This document shows positions 46,603-53,377 of a stretch of 64,000 nt of DNA, one piece after another (within the stretch, counting starts at the first letter, position 1; each line of letters opens with the position of its first letter). This DNA is from Gemmatimonadota bacterium. GTDB taxonomy: Bacteria; JBHIER01; G020348925. The stretch is from NCBI GenBank assembly GCA_020348925.1, contig CP070758.1:354941-418940 (forward strand). Direction: 5' to 3'. The position numbers were made by a program, and so were the translations under genes. A model generated the notes under the pieces. That model did not search any database. It saw only the letters and a program-made list of their open reading frames with translations, and was not told the origin of the DNA.

Positions 46603-46921
46603 ATCCGAGTACATTGAGGGGATTACGGCGTGCTCTGAATGCCACGTGCCATTAGTGGATGAGCTTGCCGTTGCAACCCGAGAAGCGGATGTTGAGGAAA
46701 AGTTTGCTCTTCTTCATACGTTCCCAAGTATTGTCTATGCCGAGATGATTAAAGAAGCCCTTGAAAAGAGAGGCATCGCCTGCCTTATGAAATCTGATAT
46801 GCTCACCTCAGCCTATGGCTCAAAGGGCGGAGGGGTGTTTTCGAAGGTTAGAATCTATGTACCAGAGAATAGGCTGAAAGAGAGCGACGAGATTATGAAC
46901 CAAATGCTCGATCATATTTAA
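46574..46921 (+). CDS. Zinc-ribbon plus DUF2007 protein
   Basis: 115 residues. An N-terminal zinc ribbon has CPNC and CSEC (residues 6-25). The C-terminal part is a DUF2007 domain: YAEMIKEALEKRGIACLMKS and VRIYVPENRLKESDEIM. DUF2007 domains are thought to be signal-transducing, small GlnB-like folds. The gene overlaps the rsmG end by 29 bp. The ATG at 46574 is chosen; another at 46580 is possible. Confidence 0.8.
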   Translation: MEMPFCPNCKSEYIEGITACSECHVPLVDELAVATREADVEEKFALLHTFPSIVYAEMIKEALEKRGIACLMKSDMLTSAYGSKGGGVFSKVRIYVPENRLKESDEIMNQMLDHI

Positions 46922-46975
46922 TTCACATAATATTAGATATCAGATAAAGAGATGTGTCAGTTTAACCGGCTCATC

Positions 46976-47842
46976 CTAATCGAGCTTCACCGCCAGAACC
47001 ACTGACTTTTTCACCCTGTCCAAGACCCCCATCTCGGCATTTATTGCCTCTAAATACAAGATATAGACTCCCGTTCTCAGCTTTTCACCTTTACCGTTTG
47101 TGCCGTTCCAGATAACAGATCCAGCACTGCCACTCAGTTCCTGGTCAATAAGCCTTCTCACGAGACGCCCTCGGATATCGTAAATTTCCAGCTTCAGGAG
47201 AGCTCTTGGGACAGTGAGTTTGTAGGAGATGGTTGTCTTCGTATCAAAGGGGTCGGGCTCGACCCAAACTGTGGCCTTGCGAAAAGGGACAGAAAAATAA
47301 ATACTATTTGGCGCACAGAGAGTTGCCAGAGAAACCGAGACGCATGTTGACCATGTCCGAGGACTCTGAGAGGACCAATCGGGATGGATCCGCTCCAGAG
47401 ATTTGCCGTCTCCTCCGCCCCATTGATCATCATACTCAAGAGCGTCAATGGATGTTCCAGTGGCATCTCGCAAGACGATGAGGTCTCCGCCGTTGTTCAA
47501 CTTTGACCAACCGTTGAGGGGTTGAATGATTGGACAAGAAACATCTGGATTTTGGGCATAAAGGCCTGAAGAATCCTGGGTGACACATACATAACTGTTT
47601 GATTCTATTAGAATTGGAATTAATGAAAGGATGCGGGGCCGGGTCGAGTCAGCATCTTCTAAGGTCCATCCAGTGAGATCAATGGGCACAGTGCTCTTAT
47701 TATAAATTTCGATCCATTCCGGCTCACCACGCTGAGGGGCGTACATTATTTCATTTATTACGACAGCTGTGGAATCACAACAGGCTGTGCAAAAACCACA
47801 CAGGAATAAAATAGTGGTGACTGTTATTATGATACCGACCAT
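46976..47842 (-). CDS. Lamin-tail domain secreted protein with FlgD-like C-terminus
   Basis: 288 residues. A signal peptide (IIITVTTILFLCGFCTACC) leads to a lamin-tail domain: AVVINEIMYAPQRGEPEWIE, IDLTGWTLEDA and GGDLIVLRDATG. The C-terminal 85 residues form a FlgD-like Ig domain: TISYKLTVPRALLKLEIYD, GRLVRRLIDQ, and GVYILYLEA. This fits cell-surface/secreted proteins of FCB bacteria. CxC-type lipobox is possible (TACC). Convergent with the upstream operon. Confidence 0.85.
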   Translation of the reverse strand: MVGIIITVTTILFLCGFCTACCDSTAVVINEIMYAPQRGEPEWIEIYNKSTVPIDLTGWTLEDADSTRPRILSLIPILIESNSYVCVTQDSSGLYAQNPDVSCPIIQPLNGWSKLNNGGDLIVLRDATGTSIDALEYDDQWGGGDGKSLERIHPDWSSQSPRTWSTCVSVSLATLCAPNSIYFSVPFRKATVWVEPDPFDTKTTISYKLTVPRALLKLEIYDIRGRLVRRLIDQELSGSAGSVIWNGTNGKGEKLRTGVYILYLEAINAEMGVLDRVKKSVVLAVKLD

Positions 47843-48270
47843 ACGATCACCGTAATAACAATACTTTTATGTCCTTATCGCGGTGTAACGGCAATTGACC
47901 CGTTCCTAAGAGTTCGAATTAAAAAATTCGGTATGCGTTCACTCGAAAAAGCCCGCCCGTTTCATGAGAACCGTCAGGCCCAGGAGAGCCGGGCTGTGTT
48001 CCAAAGCAATCTATTGTTATGTATCAGCTTACGCAGATTTTGCGGCGCTCGCAATGAGACGCCCTGCAAAGTTGGCCTTATGGGACCAGGTGCATAATTA
48101 GAAATATGGAACAATAATGAAACGGATACCTTCTCTAATAACCTGCTTTCGGCTGTGTGTTCATAACTTAATATGCCCTGTTCATATTGTCAAGGATTAT
48201 TTCTGGCGACAGAAGGCTTAGGCGGAAAAACACCAGAATGAGCCGGGGGCAATCTCCTTCAATAAGGGGT

Positions 48271-48429
48271 GAGCTCCTTTTGGTCGCTCACTTCTCCATG
48301 GAGTCTGACCGGCCCTCGGGCGCTTCGCGATCCTTCGCCCGCTCGGATGGCTCTGCTGTCACCCTTGAAGGGAGCTTACCCCCTTCAATCGACCCCTGCC
48401 TTACTGAAATTTGTAGAAATTCCGAAAAA
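48271..48429 (+). repeat. 160-bp intergenic repeat, copy B
   Basis: Diverged copy of 19611-19770, same strand, ends CTGAAATTTGTAGAAATTCCGAAAAATT. The hairpin is kept with changed bases: TTGAAGGG (48365-48372) / CCCTTCAA (48381-48388). Confidence 0.8.
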
Positions 48430-48471
48430 TTAAATTAACCTCATAGAAATCTTCGAGAGCCACAATAATAC

Positions 48472-48500
48472 TTGACAGAGTTGCTCTACTTCATTAGTTT
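48472..48500 (+). promoter_or_regulatory. Promoter of Cys-rich Spy-like gene
   Basis: TTGACA (48472-48477), N17, TAGTTT (48495-48500). The -35 is a perfect match; the -10 is moderate. A leader of about 95 nt precedes the GTG. Confidence 0.5.
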
Positions 48501-48597
48501 CATTTGTTCTGTTGGTTCGAAATCTATGGAACTCATGGACTGCAAAGGCGTTCTTTATTCATATCTGTACTAAGAACTTGAAAGGAGGTGATACAGA

Positions 48598-49221
48598 GTG
48601 AAGAAAGTGTCAATCCTGGGAATGGTTTTCGCAATATTCGTATTGGTAGCGTTTACTCATGCACAATGTTTGCCCGGCAGTGACGACATGAAGGTCGTGT
48701 GCATCAAGGGTGAAGGGGCGGGCGAGGAATGCTGTAAAACGGGAGCGATGGGCTGCTGCAAGATGATGGGTTGTCAAGGTGAAGGGCATCAGTGCATGGG
48801 GGGGTGTGAGAACCGGCTCTTTCTGTGTTGTGCCCAAGAGCTTGACCTGAATGAGAGTCAAGTGGAACGCTTGAAAACATTACAGTTGGAGCACAAAAAG
48901 TCGATGATCCGAGGAAGCGCCGACCTGGAAATATTAGAGCTCGAACTGAAACACCTGCTTCAAGAGTCAGAGCCCAATCGCAGCGCTATCGATAACAAGA
49001 TTACGGCAATAGGCGACTTGCAGACGAAGATGAAAAAGAACAAGGTGCACGCCCGCCTGGATGCCAAGAAAGTCCTGACGAAAGAGCAGCTGGAGAAGTG
49101 CATGCACGGTTCCTGCGGATGTTGTGGAATGGGACTGAAGAAAGTGATTGAGCACAAAACATGTTCGAAAGAAGGATCGTGCTCCATAGAAAGCAAGAAA
49201 TACGAAGGCCATTGTAAATAA
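48598..49221 (+). CDS. Exported Cys-rich Spy/CpxP-like protein
   Basis: 207 residues from the GTG at 48598 after a perfect AAAGGAGGTG. Signal peptide MKKVSILGMVFAIFVLVAF with cleavage near THAQ. Two Cys-rich blocks bracket a central helical region: ECCKTGAMGCCKMMGC and SCGCCGMG. The helices (LDLNESQVERLKTLQLEHKK, ending in VLTKEQLEK) are typical of the LTxxQ-type Spy/CpxP group, which sense or chaperone envelope proteins and bind metal in some members. The cysteines suggest metal (Cu, Zn) binding. A terminator follows. Confidence 0.75.
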   Translation: MKKVSILGMVFAIFVLVAFTHAQCLPGSDDMKVVCIKGEGAGEECCKTGAMGCCKMMGCQGEGHQCMGGCENRLFLCCAQELDLNESQVERLKTLQLEHKKSMIRGSADLEILELELKHLLQESEPNRSAIDNKITAIGDLQTKMKKNKVHARLDAKKVLTKEQLEKCMHGSCGCCGMGLKKVIEHKTCSKEGSCSIESKKYEGHCK

Positions 49222-49247
49222 GACATAACGGTTCGTAACATTTTCTA

Positions 49248-49292
49248 AGGGGGCGCTGGCAAGGCCGGACGGCTGATTGTCTGCGCCCCCTT
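49248..49292 (+). terminator. Intrinsic terminator after Spy-like gene
   Basis: AAGGGGGCGC (49248-49257) pairs with GCGCCCCCTT (49283-49292), loop 25 nt, then ATTCC. Good stem, weak T-tract. Confidence 0.6.
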
Positions 49293-49326
49293 ATTCCTCT
49301 TTCGAAAAAAGGAGAGACGAACATTC

Positions 49327-50373
49327 ATGGGTAAATATCTCTTTAGAAAAAGCATGATTCTTGGAACTGTTGTCAGTCTTTTGATGTGTTGGAGTCTGCT
49401 CTCATCGGCTGATGAGTGGGAGAGAATGCGTATTCAGAAATTCGAGCCGCGGCGAGACCCTCCTGAGATAACGATAAAGAGCCTTGACGGGAAGAAAGTG
49501 GCACTGGAAGATTTCAGGGGGAAAGTGGTTTTTCTTAACTTCTGGGCAACATGGTGTGGATGGTGTAAGCGGGAAATGCCCTCGATGGAGAAACTCTATG
49601 AGGCATTCAAAGACAGAGGCCTCGAAATTCTTGCCGTCGATGTTCGGGAATCCCGGGAGAAGATAGAGCCTTTTTGGGACAAGTACGGCTTGACTTTTCC
49701 TGCGTTTCTGGATAAAAACGGGATGGCTTCCTATGCCTTCGGAGTGAGGGGTATGCCGGCCACTTTTCTCATTGATCGCCAGGGAAAAGTCGTAGGCAGC
49801 GTTCCCGGTTACCGGGATTGGTTTACTGAAGATGCCAAGGCTGTAATTTCTCAACTGTTGTCCGAGAAGGGACCGAAGGTGAAGGAGGGGGTGGAGGATC
49901 AGGAGACGTCGGACGTGAAGGAGGCGGAGAGCGTCGAGGTGACAGATGACGACGCGAAGGCAGAAAATCCGGTTCCTTTCAATCTGAACTCCATATCAGG
50001 GCCGCCCGTGCTTTCTCAAGGTCAGATTGTGGTGAAAAACGCTCAGGTTTTTGATCTGGACAAGGGGATGGCCGGAGACGAGAAATCGGCCGACTTTTCC
50101 TGGTCCGAGCTTGGATTGACGACCCGGTTTCTCATCCCTCAGAATGGTGCTGAGTTTTCCAACAAGGGCGTTGTCGACCAGGTCACCTTCGATGATATCA
50201 TTTTAACTGAGTACTCTGGCTCGCCCATTAATGGCAGCGAGGGGGAGAAGAATAGACTCAAGGTGGGAACCGTGTTGTACGCACGAACCAACGAAGGACG
50301 CTTCGCCTGTCTTCGAATAGATAACAACTCAAGAGATTTGGAATTAAGCTGGATAACCTACAAAAAGGACTGA
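49327..50373 (+). CDS. TlpA-like thioredoxin with long C-terminal extension
   Basis: 348 residues. Signal peptide near residues 10-28 (ILGTVVSLLMCWSLLSSADE). A TlpA/ResA-type thioredoxin domain (about 45-185) has ATWCGWCKREMPSMEKLYEA (C77/C80) and GVRGMPATFLIDRQGKVVG. A linker of acidic charge follows, then a roughly 130-residue domain (IVVKNAQVFDLDKGM, LGLTTRFLIPQNG, LYARTNEGRFACLRID) without known relative. Likely reduces disulfides, e.g. for cytochrome c assembly, in the periplasm. Confidence 0.82.
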   Translation: MGKYLFRKSMILGTVVSLLMCWSLLSSADEWERMRIQKFEPRRDPPEITIKSLDGKKVALEDFRGKVVFLNFWATWCGWCKREMPSMEKLYEAFKDRGLEILAVDVRESREKIEPFWDKYGLTFPAFLDKNGMASYAFGVRGMPATFLIDRQGKVVGSVPGYRDWFTEDAKAVISQLLSEKGPKVKEGVEDQETSDVKEAESVEVTDDDAKAENPVPFNLNSISGPPVLSQGQIVVKNAQVFDLDKGMAGDEKSADFSWSELGLTTRFLIPQNGAEFSNKGVVDQVTFDDIILTEYSGSPINGSEGEKNRLKVGTVLYARTNEGRFACLRIDNNSRDLELSWITYKKD

Positions 50374-50435
50374 TCGTTAAGGGTCATCATCTTTCGACCT
50401 CTTTTTATTATTCACAGGCAATTGATTTTTTTTGC

Positions 50436-50534
50436 GGGAATGGTTGGTAGGCTGGTGCTGCCCGCGGACTTCAAATCCGTAGTCCCGAACTGTTGAGTTG
50501 GGGAGGTGGGTTCGATTCCCACACATTCCCGCCA
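50436..50534 (+). tRNA. selC: tRNA-Sec (anticodon TCA)
   Basis: 99 nt including 3' CCA. The anticodon stem-loop GGACTTCAAATCC is the bacterial selC signature (anticodon TCA). Acceptor GGGAATG pairs with CATTCCC, and a T arm of GTGGG-TTCGATT-CCCAC plus a long variable arm (CCCGAAC / GTTGGGG) are seen. It implies the cell makes selenoproteins. Confidence 0.92.
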
Positions 50535-50704
50535 ATGATATACATCCGTTGCTCTTTGCGCGTCTCAAGGAACGGAATTATCCGAGCAAACGGCAGGTGA
50601 TGAAGAGCAATCTGTATTGACCTTGGTGAGAACAGAGAGACACGAATCCCGATTTCAGACAGGAACGCTCAACATCGATCAATCCGACACTGTGGAGAAA
50701 TCCC

Positions 50705-52111
50705 ATGGAGAAATACGATATCGCCATTCTTGGTGCAGGACCCGGAGGCTATGTGGCAGCTATTCGGGCTGCACAACTGGGCGTAAAGGTTTGTGTTGTT
50801 GAAAGAGAGGAAGTCGGCGGTACATGCCTGAACTGGGGATGCATTCCGACAAAAGCGCTGGTTGCATCGGTACGCTCACTTGAGAAAGCTACGAGCGGTA
50901 AGGAGTACGGTTTTGAGATCGAAGGCGCCATGAGGATCCATTTTGACCGGATGATGACCAGAAAGAACGAGGTCGTCAAGCGCCAGGTCAAAGGGATCAC
51001 ATCACTGTTCTCGAGTTACGGGATACGACTGCATTACGGTGCCGGGAGACTCCACGATAAAAATACTATTGAAATAACAGATTCTGAGGGCGGAAAGAAA
51101 CAGATCTATGGGGACAAGATTATTTTGGCTACCGGTTCGAGGCCCTCTGATATCCCCGGAGTGCCGGTGGACGGTCAGTCGATACTCTCAAGTAACGAAG
51201 CCCTAGCACTGAAGGATATTCCTGCCAGTATGCTCATAATCGGAGCCGGCGCGATTGGGTGTGAATTTGCCTCAATTTTTCATGCTTTGGGCTCCGACGT
51301 GACTCTTGTCGAGCTGTTGCCCCGGGTTGTACCCATGGAAGACGAGGAGATATCGGGGATATTGGAGCGGGAACTGAAAAAACGGAAAATCAAATTCTAT
51401 GCAAATAGCAGCGTTGAATCGGTTGAGAGGGAGAATGGGACATCAATCAAGGCCCACCTGTCGAACGACCGCATAATCTCGGCGGAGAAAGTCCTTGTCT
51501 CTGTGGGGCGGGCTTTCAATGTTGAGGACATAGGACTTGAAGCGGTCGGAATTGAGCAGGGAGCTCGTGGGGAAATTTCGGTCAACAATAGGATGGAGAC
51601 GAATATTAAAGGTGTCTATGCTATTGGCGATGTCATTGGCGGAATGATGTTGGCCCACGTTGCCTCCAGGGAGGGGATTGTGGCCGTCGAGAATGCCCTG
51701 GGCGGCGATGAGACTGTCGATTATTCTGCCGTTCCGTCCTGCATCTTCTTCAATCCGGAAATCGCCAGTGTCGGTTATAAAGAGAAAGAGGTTGTGGAGG
51801 AGGGAAAAAACATAAGGGTCGGACGCTTTCCAATGCGCAGTCTTGGTATGGCCCATGCCCTGGGAGAGATTTCAGGGCTCATAAAAGTGATTTGTGATAG
51901 TGAAACCGATAGAATCTTGGGAGTACATATGATCGGCCCCCATGTCACTGAAATAATACATGAGGCTGTTCTGGCTATACAAAGCGGTTATACTGGGACC
52001 GATTGGGGCAAAATGATCCACGCCCACCCGACAATGTCTGAGGCTCTCCAGGAGGCCGTTCACGATCTTCACGGTGCGGCTATTCATCTTCCACAAAAAC
52101 AGCAGAGGTGA
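50705..52111 (+). CDS. lpdA: Dihydrolipoyl dehydrogenase
   Basis: 468 residues. FAD motif ILGAGPGGYVAAI at 8-20, the redox-active pair GGTCLNWGCIP (C41/C46), NAD motif IGAGAIGCEFA and the C-terminal active-site HAHPTMSEAL with His-Glu pair. It is E3 of pyruvate/2-oxoglutarate dehydrogenase or glycine cleavage; no E1/E2 is in the window. ATG after TGGAGAAA. Confidence 0.95.
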   Translation: MEKYDIAILGAGPGGYVAAIRAAQLGVKVCVVEREEVGGTCLNWGCIPTKALVASVRSLEKATSGKEYGFEIEGAMRIHFDRMMTRKNEVVKRQVKGITSLFSSYGIRLHYGAGRLHDKNTIEITDSEGGKKQIYGDKIILATGSRPSDIPGVPVDGQSILSSNEALALKDIPASMLIIGAGAIGCEFASIFHALGSDVTLVELLPRVVPMEDEEISGILERELKKRKIKFYANSSVESVERENGTSIKAHLSNDRIISAEKVLVSVGRAFNVEDIGLEAVGIEQGARGEISVNNRMETNIKGVYAIGDVIGGMMLAHVASREGIVAVENALGGDETVDYSAVPSCIFFNPEIASVGYKEKEVVEEGKNIRVGRFPMRSLGMAHALGEISGLIKVICDSETDRILGVHMIGPHVTEIIHEAVLAIQSGYTGTDWGKMIHAHPTMSEALQEAVHDLHGAAIHLPQKQQR

Positions 52112-52320
52112 AACGAGTTGGCGAAATGAAGCCTGAAGGAGATCGTTGTCGATACGTAACGAGAATTTTTTTACAAAGCGCTTTCTTTATATATATTATA
52201 TAAAGGTAGTTAACACGATCAATCCGAACCTCTCTCCGTGCAATCGGCTTACTGTTCTGAAGGACATATCTGCTCGTACGTGCCATGCTCTAGGCGAATA
52301 TTGGAAATCCGAATCAACCC

Positions 52321-52349
52321 TTGACTTTCATGACTGAAGGGTGTAAATT
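52321..52349 (+). promoter_or_regulatory. Promoter of SnoaL-like gene
   Basis: TTGACT (52321-52326), N17, TAAATT (52344-52349), about 90 bp before the GTG start. Gap 52112-52441 holds no gene. Confidence 0.55.
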
Positions 52350-52441
52350 GTTTTTCACCGGTTTGAATATCCACTGTCGTATTTAGAGTGCTTCAGCGGA
52401 TTGAGACAGGAATCCATTGTTTGCAAGATAGGAGGTGCGCC

Positions 52442-52840
52442 GTGGAAGATGTCAAAAGTCTTATTCTGTCTCTGGAGCAGCAGCAGGTCGAGGCTTTCAA
52501 TAAGGGTGATGTGGATAAGATCCTGAGCTTTTTTAACCCTGATATCGTTGGATTTTCTTCCACAAAACATGATCGTTTTACAGGTTTGGAGGGACTCAGA
52601 GGAACATTTGAGTATTATCTTCAAAAGACCACCAAGCTGGAATACAGCATCTCCGACCCATCGACTCAAGTCTTTGGAGATACGGCAATTCTAAGTTTTT
52701 ATTGGCTTGTGGCCACGACTTTTGGAAAGACGAGGCGTGAGGTACAAGGACGGGGCACTCATGTGTATCGGAATGAGAACGGAGAGTGGAAAATCGTACA
52801 CGAGCATTTTTCACGCGCTCATCACGCCTATGAGAAGTAA
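52442..52840 (+). CDS. SnoaL-like/NTF2-fold (DUF4440) protein
   Basis: 132 residues from the GTG at 52442, six bases after AGGAGGTG. LEQQQVEAFNKGDVDKILSF, then FTGLEGLRGTFEYYL and HVYRNENGEWKIVHEHFS form the cone-like NTF2 fold. Similar proteins are ketosteroid-isomerase-like or calcium/calmodulin kinase association domain types. Cytoplasmic; function unknown. Confidence 0.82.
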   Translation: MEDVKSLILSLEQQQVEAFNKGDVDKILSFFNPDIVGFSSTKHDRFTGLEGLRGTFEYYLQKTTKLEYSISDPSTQVFGDTAILSFYWLVATTFGKTRREVQGRGTHVYRNENGEWKIVHEHFSRAHHAYEK

Positions 52841-53019
52841 GGTTCGAAGTCAGACCGCCTAAAAGAAAATCGGTAATCACGGCCCCCCCATTCCTCTTTT
52901 TGGGTGGAGGTGTTGGATTCTTCGGCAAACAGAGATCGGGTAGAAACATAGAATGTTTGAGACCTCAGAACCGCCCTCCATTCTTTGAGGGATAATTTCC
53001 TTTTAATTCCATTTTTTTC

Positions 53020-53048
53020 TTGACATGGGGCAAGAGTTCAATTATAAT
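53020..53048 (+). promoter_or_regulatory. Consensus promoter for the scaffoldin gene
   Basis: TTGACA (53020-53025), N17, TATAAT (53043-53048), the perfect sigma-70 consensus. It lies 330 bp before the start codon, leaving an unusually long leader of about 320 nt. A short hairpin CCTGC / GCAGG occurs near 53266-53291. Confidence 0.75.
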
Positions 53049-53377
53049 ATTGTTTCAATTATCAAGTTGTAATTGACCCCTGTGATGTGCACTTGCTGCT
53101 TACGGCAGAGGTGAGGGGAGGGACAGCCTCAAAATTCATGTAGGAAATGGTTTTCATTAACACACTTCGACAAACAACTGTTGTATTATCTTCAACCAAA
53201 AATCGAAAAGATAATCTTGAATTTATTCACAGAAAGGGGGTGAAATACAGAGAAAATTACAATCCTGCCTCTTCAAATCCTTAGAGCAGGCAAAAGGGAA
53301 AGGTGTGCGTGCTGCCGGTACGCATTGAGAGGATGAGGTAGATGCTTTTCGCATGATGTACTGAGGAGGTGATATTT

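Larger units (their letters stand above)
47843..48597. other. Gap with repeat copy B and a promoter
   Basis: About 750 bp. No gene recognised. It contains repeat copy B (48271-48429) and a TTGACA promoter at 48472. GC-rich pairing around 47950-47995 (AGCCCGCC / GAGAGCCGGGCT) may be a small structure. Confidence 0.4.

Noticed and set aside
50374-50704. Selenoprotein or second tRNA beside selC
   Set aside because: No frame with in-frame TGA and no other cloverleaf visible.
53049-53377. Cyclic-di-GMP (GEMM) riboswitch ahead of scaffoldin
   Set aside because: The conserved GEMM core (GCAAACC / GACGCAAAGCC type) is not present.
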